A stretch of DNA of 64,000 bases, taken from the NCBI GenBank assembly GCA_016699855.1, contig CP064988.1, positions 496,001 to 560,000 of the forward strand. The letters run 5' to 3'. Shown here piece after piece: positions 51,798 to 60,378 of the stretch. This DNA is from Rhodospirillales bacterium (GTDB lineage Bacteria; Pseudomonadota; Alphaproteobacteria; Reyranellales; Reyranellaceae). Numbering within the stretch: position 1 is the stretch's first letter; every line of letters starts with the position of its first letter. Made by a program: the position numbers and the translations under genes. Under the pieces are notes generated by a model. The model ran no database searches and was not told the origin of the DNA. It was given only the letters and a program-made list of their open reading frames with translations.

Positions 51798-52412
51798 ATG
51801 GCCAACATCGCGCTGATCGGCGCCACCGGGAACATCGGCGCGCGCGTGCTCGACGAGGCGCTGGCCCGCGGACACCGCGTCACCGCCTTCTCGCGCGACC
51901 CGACCCGGATCGCCGCCCGCAAGGGCATGACCACGCGCAAGGGCAACATCGCCGAGGTCGCGACCCTGGCGGCCACGCTGGCCGGGCACGACGCGGTCGT
52001 CGTCTCGGTGAAATGGAACGACAACGATGTCGCGAACGCGATCGAAGCGGTGCGCCGTTCGGGCGTCCGCCGGGTCCTGTTCGTGGTCGGCGCCGGCAGC
52101 CTGATCCGGGCCGACGGCCGCACGCATTTCGAGCACATGGCCGAGAAGGGCATCCAGCCGCCGACCTCCAAGCCCGCGGCGCTGGCGCTCGAGGCGGTCC
52201 GCAAGGTCGCGGACCTTGATTGGACCGCGATCTCGCCGGCGGCCTCGATCCAGCCCGGCGACCGCACCGGCAAGTTCCGCCTCGGCCTCGACCACCTGAT
52301 CGAGGATTCGGCGGGCGAGAGCCGCATCTCGCGCGAGGATTTCGCCATCGCCATCGTCGACGAGATCGAGACACCGCGCCATATCCGGCGGCGCTTCACG
52401 GCGGCGTACTGA
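51798..52412 (+). CDS. NAD(P)H-binding protein (NmrA/YwnB-like)
   Basis: A 204-residue Rossmann-fold protein starting MANIALIGATGNIGARVLDE (nucleotide loop GATGNIG). Atypical SDR without the YxxxK site; NAD(P)-binding is clear, catalysis is not. Forms a two-gene unit with the hydrolase. Confidence 0.85.
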   Translation: MANIALIGATGNIGARVLDEALARGHRVTAFSRDPTRIAARKGMTTRKGNIAEVATLAATLAGHDAVVVSVKWNDNDVANAIEAVRRSGVRRVLFVVGAGSLIRADGRTHFEHMAEKGIQPPTSKPAALALEAVRKVADLDWTAISPAASIQPGDRTGKFRLGLDHLIEDSAGESRISREDFAIAIVDEIETPRHIRRRFTAAY

Positions 52413-52435
52413 GCCCCCGACGCGCCCGGGCCCGC

Positions 52436-52951
52436 TCAGGCCGGCGGCGCGGCCGCTTTCGGCGCGCCGTCCAACGCGGCGCCATTGAGCCGCGCGAACG
52501 CCTCGGCGTAGTCGCGCGACGCGAACTCGTAGATGATCGTCTCCGGCTTCGGTGTCGCGCCGACCGCCGGCGGGTGCGTGATCTCCCACACCACTGGCGC
52601 GACCAGCGCCGCGATCAGCACGATCGACGCGACGACGACGCCGGCGCCGAGCCACAGGGCCAGGGCGACCAGCGGCGCCCACAGGCCGTATTTGAGAAGC
52701 TTGACCCAGAAATGGTAGCGCCGCAGCCGCCGGGCGCAATCCTCGCTGGCCGGCACGACGATGTGGTCGAGCGTGTTGCCGCCGGCCATCGGACCAAGCA
52801 GCGCCATGTCGACCAGCGACGGCGCCCGCGAGTAGCCGACAAAGGACAGCTTGATCGCCTTCCCGGGACCCGCCTCTCCGCCGCATGGACAGCGGTCGGG
52901 AAACACCGGCCGGACCGATCGCGGCAGCGTGACGTCGTGGCTCGCGGGCAT
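52436..52951 (-). CDS. Small membrane protein of unknown function
   Basis: A 171-residue protein, probably two membrane helices (about 88-130), an N-terminal half with two Cys (CPCGGEAG) and an acidic-to-neutral Ala-rich tail. I do not recognise a family. It converges with the NAD(P)-binding gene, then leads into the M20 peptidase region. Confidence 0.6.
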   Translation of the reverse strand: MPASHDVTLPRSVRPVFPDRCPCGGEAGPGKAIKLSFVGYSRAPSLVDMALLGPMAGGNTLDHIVVPASEDCARRLRRYHFWVKLLKYGLWAPLVALALWLGAGVVVASIVLIAALVAPVVWEITHPPAVGATPKPETIIYEFASRDYAEAFARLNGAALDGAPKAAAPPA

Positions 52952-52971
52952 CGCTGCGAACCGCGGTCGGA

Positions 52972-54120
52972 TCAGTCCAGCGTCTCGAACAACCGCGCCG
53001 CGAGGTAGGTGCGCGACATCAGCGACGAGTAGTAGATCTGCTCGAAGGCGGCGTGGGCGCCCTTGCCGTCTGCGCCAAGGCCGTCGAGCGTCGGGATGCC
53101 CAGCGCGGCGGTGAAATTGCCGTCGCTGCCGCCGCCGGTCAGCGGCACGTCGTTCAGCTCCTTGCCGATCTCGGCGTAGATCGCGCGCGCCTTCTGGAAC
53201 AGCGCCTCGATGCCGGCGTCCTTCCGGTAGGGCGGCCGGTTCATGCCGCCCTCGACATGGACCTCGACGTCGGCGCCGATCGCCGTGAGCCCGAGCAGCC
53301 GCGCGGTCATCTCGTCCGCCGTCGCCGGGTCGGGCACGCGCAGGTCGATCTCGGCGATGGCCTCGGCCGGCACGACATTGACGCCGCTGCCGCCGTTGAC
53401 GAGGCCGACGTTGGTGGTGATGCCGCGGGCGTAGTCGGTCATCGCCTCGACCCGCACGATCTGCCGCGCCAGCTCCAGGATGGCGCTGCGGCCGTCCTCG
53501 TGGCGGACGCCGGAGTGCGCGGCGCGGCCCTTGACCGTCATCACGAAGCGGCCGACGCCTTTGCGCGACGTCACGACGCGGTCGCCGTCGCGGCCCGGCT
53601 CCATCACGAGGCAGTATTTATGGCCGCGGGCGGCGCGCTCGATCTGCGCCCGCGAGGTCGGGCTGCCGACCTCCTCCTCGGGAATGAAGAGGAACGTCAC
53701 CGGCAGCCGGCTGCGCTTGCCCTGCCGGATGAGGTGGCGCATCGCGTAGTAGGCGATATAGCCGCCGGACTTCATGTCGTAGATGCCCGGCCCGAACACC
53801 GCGTCGCCCTCGCGCCGCACCTTCAAATCGCGCTCGATCATGCCGATGGGATGCACGGTGTCGAGATGCGCCAGCACGAGGATGCCCGGCCCCTCGCCCC
53901 ACGGCGTGCGACATTCGAGAATGTCGCCGAAGCCGTCGCGGCCGGGGGTGCGCTCGACGCGCATGCCCAGACCGGACATCTGGCCCTCGACCTTGTCGAC
54001 GACGCGGTTGACCGCCGCGGCGTCGTGGCTCGGACTTTCGATCTCGACCCATTCGACGATGCCCGCGAGCACCTCGTCGGGGTCGATCCTGGGTTCGTTC
54101 TTCAGCGGCTCGGCGGCCAT
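52972..54120 (-). CDS. M20 family metallopeptidase (glutamate carboxypeptidase-like)
   Basis: A 382-residue M20 protein. LAHLDTVH (HxD at 85/87) and FIPEEEVGS (Glu pair) supply the two-zinc site, and GGMNRPPYRKD and SDGNFTAALGIP match the family. Removes C-terminal Glu or similar residues. Starts 58 bases after the SDR gene on the same strand. Confidence 0.92.
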   Translation of the reverse strand: MAAEPLKNEPRIDPDEVLAGIVEWVEIESPSHDAAAVNRVVDKVEGQMSGLGMRVERTPGRDGFGDILECRTPWGEGPGILVLAHLDTVHPIGMIERDLKVRREGDAVFGPGIYDMKSGGYIAYYAMRHLIRQGKRSRLPVTFLFIPEEEVGSPTSRAQIERAARGHKYCLVMEPGRDGDRVVTSRKGVGRFVMTVKGRAAHSGVRHEDGRSAILELARQIVRVEAMTDYARGITTNVGLVNGGSGVNVVPAEAIAEIDLRVPDPATADEMTARLLGLTAIGADVEVHVEGGMNRPPYRKDAGIEALFQKARAIYAEIGKELNDVPLTGGGSDGNFTAALGIPTLDGLGADGKGAHAAFEQIYYSSLMSRTYLAARLFETLD

Positions 54121-54178
54121 CTTCGGCGCTCCATGTCGGCCGCCTTCCCGCCTCGGCGGGATGGCGGCGTATTGGTGG

Positions 54179-55096
54179 TCAGACCGGATCCCAGGTGAAA
54201 AGCTCGGGCGAGCGCTTCATGTCGATGAAATGCGGTCGCATCGCCGGAACGGCCGTCTCGGCGATCTTCTCCAGCGTCCAGCCGTCCGACATGTGCACCG
54301 AACGGACCGGCCGGTTGGCGCTGAAGAGCATGATCTCGTTCATGCGCACGCCGAAGATCTGCGACGTGACGCCGTCGGCGGCGTCCGACAACAGGAACAC
54401 AGCCATCGGCGCCACCTTGGCCGGCGTCATCCGCTTGGACCGCTCGAGACGGGCGACCTGCTGCGGCGTGTCGGCCGGGATCGTGCCGATCATGCGCGTG
54501 AAGGCGAACGGCGAGATGCAGTTCGAGCGCACGTTGAACGCCGCCATGTCCAACGCTATCGACCGCGACAACCCGATGATGCCCATCTTGGCGGCGGAGT
54601 AGTTGGCCTGCCCGAAATTGCCGATCAGGCCGGAGGTCGACGTGAAATGCACGTAGGCGCCGGATTTCTGCTCCTTGAAGTAGTTGGCCGCCGCCCGCGC
54701 GACGTTGAACGAGCCGTTCAGGTGCACGTCGATCACCTGCTTCCAGTCCAGGTGGCTCATGCGGTGGAAGATGCGGTCGCGCAGGATGCCGGCGTTGTTG
54801 ATGACGCCGTCGATCCTCCCGAAAGTATCGACGGCCTGCTTGACCATCGCCTCGGCGGCGCCGGGATCGGACACGCTCCCGAAATTCGGCACCGCCTTGC
54901 CGCCGGCAGCCGCGATCTCGTCGCACACCTTCTGCGCCGGGGTCGCGCTGCCGGACCCTTCGCCGTCGACCGCGCCGCCGAGGTCGTTGACCACGACCTT
55001 CGCGCCCTCGGCCGCCGCCAGCAGCGCCATCTCGCGGCCGATGCCGCCGCCGGCGCCGGTCACCAGAACCACCTTGTCCTTCAGCATGTTCGCCAT
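54179..55096 (-). CDS. SDR family dehydrogenase (3-hydroxyacyl-CoA dehydrogenase/MFE-2-like), copy A
   Basis: A 305-residue SDR: TGAGGGIGREMALLAA (nucleotide site), NNAGILRDR, and the active-site YSAAK near residue 170. The N-terminus MANMLKDKVVLVTGA resembles the dehydrogenase unit of peroxisomal multifunctional enzyme type 2. I counted by eye about 28 differences from its neighbour at 55132, so identity is near 90%. Substrate: presumably a 3-hydroxyacyl-CoA. Confidence 0.9.
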   Translation of the reverse strand: MANMLKDKVVLVTGAGGGIGREMALLAAAEGAKVVVNDLGGAVDGEGSGSATPAQKVCDEIAAAGGKAVPNFGSVSDPGAAEAMVKQAVDTFGRIDGVINNAGILRDRIFHRMSHLDWKQVIDVHLNGSFNVARAAANYFKEQKSGAYVHFTSTSGLIGNFGQANYSAAKMGIIGLSRSIALDMAAFNVRSNCISPFAFTRMIGTIPADTPQQVARLERSKRMTPAKVAPMAVFLLSDAADGVTSQIFGVRMNEIMLFSANRPVRSVHMSDGWTLEKIAETAVPAMRPHFIDMKRSPELFTWDPV

Positions 55097-55131
55097 GGTC
55101 CCCTCCTCCGTGGAACGCCGCCGACCGTGGA

Positions 55132-56049
55132 TCAGATCGGATCCCATGAGAACAGCTCGCCGGACCGCTTCATGTCGATGAAGTGCGGCTTCATCGCCGG
55201 GATCGCGGTCTCGGCGATCTTCTCCAGGGTCCAGCCCTCGGAGTTGTGGACGGAGCGCACCGGCCGGTTGGCGCTGAACAGCATGATCTCGTTCATGCGC
55301 ACGCCGAAGATCTGCGAGGTGATCCCCTCGGCGGCGTCGGACAGCAGGAACACCGCCATCGGCGCGATCTTGTCGGGCGTCATGCGCTTGATCTTGTCGA
55401 GGCGGGCGACCTGCTCCGGCGTGTCGGCGGGAATGGTGCCGATCATGCGCGTCCAGGCGAAGGGCGAGATGCAGTTCGAGCGCACGTTGAAGGCGGCCAT
55501 GTCGAGCGCGATCGACCGCGACAGGCCGACGATGCCCATCTTGGCGGCCGAGTAGTTCGCCTGGCCGAAATTGCCGATGAGGCCGGAGGTCGAGGTGTAG
55601 TGCACGTAGGCGCCGGACTTCTGCTCCTTGAAGTAGTTGGCGGCGGCGCGGCTGACGTTGAACGTGCCGTTGAGGTGCACGTCGATCACCTGCTTCCAGT
55701 CGAGATGGCTCATGCGGTGGAAGATGCGGTCGCGCAGGATCCCGGCGTTGTTGATGATGCCGTCGATGCGGCCGAAGGAGTCGACCGCCTGCTTGACCAT
55801 CGCCTCCGCCGCGCCGGGGTCGGTGACGCTGCCGTAGTTGGCGACGGCCTTGCCGCCGGCGGCGATGATCTCGTCGCACACCTTCTGGGCCGGCGTCGCG
55901 CTGCCCGATCCCTCGCCGTCGACCGCGCCGCCGAGGTCGTTGACGACGACCTTGGCGCCCTCCTTGGCCGACAGCAGGGCCATCTCGCGGCCGATGCCGC
56001 CGCCGGCGCCGGTCACCAGAACCACCTTGTCCTTCAGCATGTTCGCCAT
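55132..56049 (-). CDS. SDR family dehydrogenase, copy B (tandem duplicate)
   Basis: A 305-residue SDR of the same length as copy A and almost the same sequence (for example both have LDWKQVIDVHLNG and DMKRSxELFxWDP at the end). It lies 68 bases after the acyl-CoA dehydrogenase gene and 35 before copy A, all on one strand. Tandem duplication with slight divergence. Both copies keep the catalytic YSAAK. Confidence 0.92.
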   Translation of the reverse strand: MANMLKDKVVLVTGAGGGIGREMALLSAKEGAKVVVNDLGGAVDGEGSGSATPAQKVCDEIIAAGGKAVANYGSVTDPGAAEAMVKQAVDSFGRIDGIINNAGILRDRIFHRMSHLDWKQVIDVHLNGTFNVSRAAANYFKEQKSGAYVHYTSTSGLIGNFGQANYSAAKMGIVGLSRSIALDMAAFNVRSNCISPFAWTRMIGTIPADTPEQVARLDKIKRMTPDKIAPMAVFLLSDAAEGITSQIFGVRMNEIMLFSANRPVRSVHNSEGWTLEKIAETAIPAMKPHFIDMKRSGELFSWDPI

Positions 56050-56117
56050 GTTTTCCTCCGTTGGATCGATACCACCGGCCCGCGTTCTAGCGCGGGGCGC
56101 GGACGCGCGACAACGCG

Positions 56118-57353
56118 CTACACCTCGAGATCGCCGGAAAGCAGCCGCTGGGCGATGGTTCGGCGCAAAATCTCGTTGGTCCCGTCGGCGACGTTGACGA
56201 CCCGGACGTCCTGCCAGGCGTGCACCAGGCCCAGCTCGTTGGTGAAGCCCATGCCGCCGTGGGTCTGGATCGCGCGGTCGATGGCGCGGGCGCCGACCTC
56301 GACCGCGTAGGCCTTGGTCATCGACAGCTCCTTGATCGCCCGCTCGCCGCGGTCGAGCAGCGACGTGACGTTGAGCCCCATCAGATGGGCGGCGTGCAGC
56401 TCCATCGCGACCTCGGCCAGCGGGAACGTGACGCCCTGGTACTCGGCGATCGGTTTGCCGAAGGCCTGGCGCTGCTGGGCGTAGCGCACGGCCATCTCCA
56501 TCGCCCAGCGCCCGAGACCGACGGCGCGCGCCGTGTTGTAGACCCGCCCGATCGACACGCCGAGCAGGCCGATGCCGAAGCCGTTGTCGAGTTCGCCGAC
56601 GAGTTGCCACGGCTCGACGCGCACGCCGTCGAGCACGAGCGCGCCCTCGTTGCCGCCGATATGGCCATGCAGCCGCACGACGCTCTCGAGGTGGAAGCCC
56701 GGCGTCGCGGTCGGCACGAGGAAGGCGCTGATCCCGCCGGCCTTGCGCGAGGCGCGGTCGGGATCGGTGATGGCGAAGACGATGCAGTAGTCGGCCTGCG
56801 GCGCGTTGGTGGTCCACAGCTTCCGGCCGGTGATCCGCCAGCCCGTCCCGTCCGGCTCGGCGCGCGTCTTTAGCATGCTGGCGTCCGAGCCCGCGCCGGG
56901 CTCCGACATGCCGAAGCACATCGACGTGCGGCCCTCCATCATGCCCTCGAGGATCTCGCTCCGGGCGCGGTCGGTGACCTTGAGGAGCACCGGGCTGGGA
57001 CCGAACGCCCAGTGGCTCAGCGTGTACATGCCCAGCCAGTGGTGGCTGCCGCAGAGCCTGAAGATGCGCTCCCACACGACGAAATACGCCAGCATGCCGA
57101 GGCCGCCGCCGCCCAGCTCGCGCGGCGTCGACATGGTGTAGTAGCCGGCCTTCGCCGCCGCCATGCGCACGCCGCGCATGTGCGCCACGACCTCCGGGGC
57201 GTAGCGGCCGTCCTCGGCGTAGGTCCGCCGCGGGTCGCTCAGCAGCGCGTGGTCGCGCTCGTGGCGCGGAAACACCTCGGCCTTGAGGAAGCGCTCGACG
57301 CCGTCGGCCAGCGCCTCGATCTCCTCGGGCACCGGAAATGCGATCGCGCCCAT
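56118..57353 (-). CDS. Acyl-CoA dehydrogenase
   Basis: A 411-residue flavoprotein: MSEPGAGSDASMLKT (substrate/flavin region), WTTNAPQADY and RQAFGKPIAEYQ. At the usual catalytic-Glu position the sequence is VADGTNEILRR, with Asp in place of Glu. This Asp form occurs in some ACAD10/11-like groups. It leads the two tandem SDR genes. Confidence 0.92.
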   Translation of the reverse strand: MGAIAFPVPEEIEALADGVERFLKAEVFPRHERDHALLSDPRRTYAEDGRYAPEVVAHMRGVRMAAAKAGYYTMSTPRELGGGGLGMLAYFVVWERIFRLCGSHHWLGMYTLSHWAFGPSPVLLKVTDRARSEILEGMMEGRTSMCFGMSEPGAGSDASMLKTRAEPDGTGWRITGRKLWTTNAPQADYCIVFAITDPDRASRKAGGISAFLVPTATPGFHLESVVRLHGHIGGNEGALVLDGVRVEPWQLVGELDNGFGIGLLGVSIGRVYNTARAVGLGRWAMEMAVRYAQQRQAFGKPIAEYQGVTFPLAEVAMELHAAHLMGLNVTSLLDRGERAIKELSMTKAYAVEVGARAIDRAIQTHGGMGFTNELGLVHAWQDVRVVNVADGTNEILRRTIAQRLLSGDLEV

Positions 57354-57378
57354 GTCCGTTCCTCCCCGTTCGAGCCCG

Positions 57379-58617
57379 TCACGCGCCTGGCGCGACCGCC
57401 GGCCGCGTCAACCGCGCGCTCAACGCGCAGGCGACCGCGAACGGCATCAACGCAACCACCAGCGGCAGCGGCACCGCGCAGGCGGCCGATGCGCAGCCCA
57501 GCGCCGCGCCGAGGCCGGCGACGGTCGACAGCGCCGCCACGACCACCGTTCCCACCGCGCCGATCCCCATCTGCGCGAGGCCGACCAGCGACGACGCCGT
57601 CCCCGCCAGCCGCGGATACAGCCCGACCGCGCCGGCGTTGGCGTTCGGCACGATCACGCCCGTCCCGAACGAGCATATCGTGTACGGCAGCATGATCGAC
57701 CACCACGTCAGGATACCGGCGTAGGCGAAAGCGGCGATTCCGGCCAGCCCGACGATGTGGCAGAGCGAGGCGCCGCGCACCAGCCGGCCCGGCGACAGAC
57801 GGCCGAGCATGCGGGTGTTGAAGAAGCTGCCGGCCGTGAAGCCGGCCACCGACACGACGACGAGTAGCCCGAACTCGCGCGGCGGGATGCCGAGATTGTC
57901 CTGGAGGATGAACGGCGTGCCCGCGAGCATGCCGAACTGGATGCCGAAGGCGAAGCCCATCGGCAGCATGTGGCCGAGGAACCGGCGGTCGCGCAGCATC
58001 TGCCCGGCGCCGCGCAGCATCCCCGCCATGCCGGCCGAGGCGCCGCGGTGGCGGTTGGTCTCCGGCAGCCCGATTCCGACGATGAGCAGCATGCCGGCGG
58101 AGAACACGGTCAGCAGCCAGAAGGTGACGCGCCAGCCGAACAGGTCGCCGAGGACGCCGCCGACCAGCGGCGCGATGGCCGGCGAGATGTTCACCGCCAG
58201 CGAGATCCAGCTCATGATCCGCGGCATCTCCGCGTACTCGTAGGCGTCGCGGGTCAACGCCCGGCCGATCACCGCGCCGGCGGCGGCGCCGGCGCCCTGC
58301 AGGAAGCGGACGCCGATCAGCTGGCCGATGCCCGCCGCGAAGGCGCAGCCCGCCGACGTCAGCGTGAAGGCGACCAGACCCGCGAGCAGCACGGGTCGCC
58401 GGCCGAAGCGGTCGCTGAGCGGGCCGTAGAAGATCTGCCCGACCGCGAAGCCCAGCATGTATGTCGTCAACGTGAGCTTGACCTCGTCGGCGCTGGCGCC
58501 GAGCGAGCCCGCGACCGACGGCATGACCGGCGTGTAGATGCTCATCGACAACGGCCCGAACGACGCCAGCGCGATCAGCAGGACGAGATACGCCGTCGAC
58601 CGCGGCGCGATCGTCAC
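57379..58617 (-). CDS. MFS transporter, Bcr/CflA-type
   Basis: A 412-residue carrier with about 12 helices and the motif GPLSDRFGRRPVLLAG after the second. PVMPSVAGSLGASADEVKLT is typical of the Bcr/CflA drug-resistance branch. Start is a GTG (58617), as no ATG fits between the preceding gene and the first helix. Substrate unknown. Confidence 0.87.
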   Translation of the reverse strand: MTIAPRSTAYLVLLIALASFGPLSMSIYTPVMPSVAGSLGASADEVKLTLTTYMLGFAVGQIFYGPLSDRFGRRPVLLAGLVAFTLTSAGCAFAAGIGQLIGVRFLQGAGAAAGAVIGRALTRDAYEYAEMPRIMSWISLAVNISPAIAPLVGGVLGDLFGWRVTFWLLTVFSAGMLLIVGIGLPETNRHRGASAGMAGMLRGAGQMLRDRRFLGHMLPMGFAFGIQFGMLAGTPFILQDNLGIPPREFGLLVVVSVAGFTAGSFFNTRMLGRLSPGRLVRGASLCHIVGLAGIAAFAYAGILTWWSIMLPYTICSFGTGVIVPNANAGAVGLYPRLAGTASSLVGLAQMGIGAVGTVVVAALSTVAGLGAALGCASAACAVPLPLVVALMPFAVACALSARLTRPAVAPGA

Positions 58618-58648
58618 GGGCCGCCGCCCCGCGCCGTGCGCCAGACGG

Positions 58649-59392
58649 TCATCCGCGCGACGCCGCCTCGGCCGCAGCCTCCGCCGCGAAATCACCGCCC
58701 GCCGGCCGCGCGTCGGCGCTGTCGCCGTGCAGGCGCGGATAGTAGACGCGGAAGGCCGCGCGGATCAGATCGAACGGAATGTCTGCGTAGACCCCGCGGT
58801 AGGCGAGATACTCCATGTGCTTGCGCCCTTCGAGGTCGAAGGGGTGGTAGATCGAGTCCGTGCGCCCGTCCCAGTCCAGCGGCTTGAGATTGAACTTCTC
58901 GGTCAGTTCGCGGTTGAAGGCCGGCGTCGTCTTGATCCACCTGCCGTCGAGCCACAGGTCCGTGTAGCCGTGGAAATAGAACGTGTCCGTGCCCATCCGC
59001 TCCGACAGGCGCTTGGTCGTCATGTGGTTGCGCACGTCGGCGTAGCCCAGCCGCGCCGGGATCCCCTGTGCGCGGGCGACGGCGGCCATCAGACCGGCCT
59101 TGTTGACGCAGTAGCCGTGCCTCGCGGCGAGACAGCTGCTCGCGACGTAGGCCTCGCGCCGCATCGGCGTTCCATAGGGGTCGTAGCGGACGTCGTCGCG
59201 GATGGCGTAGTACAGGCGCATCGCCTTCTCGACCGGATCGGACGCGCCGCCCGCGATCTCGGCGGCGAACGCCACGACGGCGGGATGGTCGCTGTCGACC
59301 ACGCTCGCGGGCCTGAGGTGGTCGTCGAACGCGGCGCCGTCCATGACGACGCCCGCCTCCTCGAAGGTGCGCAGATCGGGTTGGCTGGCCAT
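58649..59392 (-). CDS. Transglutaminase-like domain protein
   Basis: A 247-residue cytoplasmic protein with the core Cys and His of the transglutaminase fold: RHGYCVNKAG (Cys at 95) and YFHGYTDLWL (His at 141). The third residue (Asp) is not obvious: WIKTTPAFN stands where WxxVDP would be. Probably a peptidase/amidase-like activity. No signal sequence. It lies between the MFS gene and two thioesterases. Confidence 0.82.
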   Translation of the reverse strand: MASQPDLRTFEEAGVVMDGAAFDDHLRPASVVDSDHPAVVAFAAEIAGGASDPVEKAMRLYYAIRDDVRYDPYGTPMRREAYVASSCLAARHGYCVNKAGLMAAVARAQGIPARLGYADVRNHMTTKRLSERMGTDTFYFHGYTDLWLDGRWIKTTPAFNRELTEKFNLKPLDWDGRTDSIYHPFDLEGRKHMEYLAYRGVYADIPFDLIRAAFRVYYPRLHGDSADARPAGGDFAAEAAAEAASRG

Positions 59393-59417
59393 GGATCCTC
59401 CGGGCGCAGGCGCGCCG

Positions 59418-59861
59418 CTACTTCTTCGCCGGGGTCACGAGGAAGTGCAGCTGCGCGGCCGCCACCGGCTTGGAGCGGTCCTCCTGCCACGCCTCGACGG
59501 CGACGCTGGCGACGCGGCGCCCGAGCTTCGTGAACGAGGCGCGCGCCAGCGTGTCGACCGGGCGACCGGACCGCAGGTAGTCCACCGTGATGTTGATGAT
59601 CTTCGGCAGCTCCGCGTTGTCGGTGGTCCAGAGCAGATGGAAGATCGCCGCCGTCTCCAGGAGCGCGCCGATGGTGCCGCCGTGCAGCGCCGGCAGATGC
59701 GTGTTGCCGATCAAGTCCGGCGAATAGCGCATGCGCGTCAGTAGCTCGCCGGTCGTGTCCTCCGGCGCCATGCCCATCCAGCGGGCGTAGGGGATCGCCG
59801 ACGCCAGGCCCGCGAGGTCGCCCGCGGCGCGCGCCGCGAGCAGGCGGTCGGAGATCGTCAC
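59418..59861 (-). CDS. PaaI-type thioesterase, copy 1
   Basis: A 147-residue hot-dog protein. PALHGGTIGALLETAAIF is the PaaI/acyl-CoA-thioesterase motif. GTG start at 59861 overlaps the stop of the next thioesterase (GTGA), so the two are coupled. Likely hydrolyses acyl- or aryl-acetyl-CoA. Confidence 0.85.
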   Translation of the reverse strand: MTISDRLLAARAAGDLAGLASAIPYARWMGMAPEDTTGELLTRMRYSPDLIGNTHLPALHGGTIGALLETAAIFHLLWTTDNAELPKIINITVDYLRSGRPVDTLARASFTKLGRRVASVAVEAWQEDRSKPVAAAQLHFLVTPAKK

Positions 59862-60367
59862 GACCCGCCTCCCCGCGCCGCCTTGCCGCCGCCCGGCGCC
59901 GCCGCGTTGCCCTTGGTCGCCATCATGAACGTGCCGGCCGAGGCGGCGATGGGGTCCTTCGGATCGCCCTGGTGGGCCACGGCGCGCGTGAACGCGACGT
60001 TGCGCGTGATGCGGAAGCACTCCGCCTCGGCGAACACCGGCTGCCGGGGCGTCGCGGGGCGGACGTAGTCGATCCGCAGGTCCAAGGTCGCGAAGGGCTG
60101 CGGCCGCGTCAGCCGCGTCGCCACCGACATGCCGCTGCACGAATCGAGCAGCGCGGTGATGGCACCGCCGTGCAGCACCCCGGTCTCCGGGTTGCCGACC
60201 AGGTCCTCGCGCCAGTCCAGGCGCATGCGCGCGGCGCCCTGGCGCACGTCCGTGACGATCGTGCCGAGCGCCTTGTTGTGCGGGATCGTGTCCGAGAACC
60301 ACTTCTGGAAGAATTCGATCCGGCCGCCGGACAGCGACTCGAAGAGGGGTTTGTCGTCCTTCGCCAT
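59858..60367 (-). CDS. PaaI-type thioesterase, copy 2
   Basis: A 169-residue hot-dog protein with GVLHGGAITALLDSCSGMSV, a related but not close relative of its neighbour. Two different thioesterases in series could form a heteromeric enzyme, as seen for some hot-dog pairs. Gly/Ala-rich C-terminal tail (APGGGKAARGGGS). ATG at 60367, 12 bases after the acyl-CoA dehydrogenase stop. Confidence 0.88.
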   Translation of the reverse strand: MAKDDKPLFESLSGGRIEFFQKWFSDTIPHNKALGTIVTDVRQGAARMRLDWREDLVGNPETGVLHGGAITALLDSCSGMSVATRLTRPQPFATLDLRIDYVRPATPRQPVFAEAECFRITRNVAFTRAVAHQGDPKDPIAASAGTFMMATKGNAAAPGGGKAARGGGS

Positions 60368-60378
60368 GATGTCGACGC

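Noticed and set aside
54179..56049. Assembly duplication of one SDR gene
   Set aside because: The copies differ throughout at nucleotide and protein level and have different flanks, so they are two genes; coverage would still be worth seeing.
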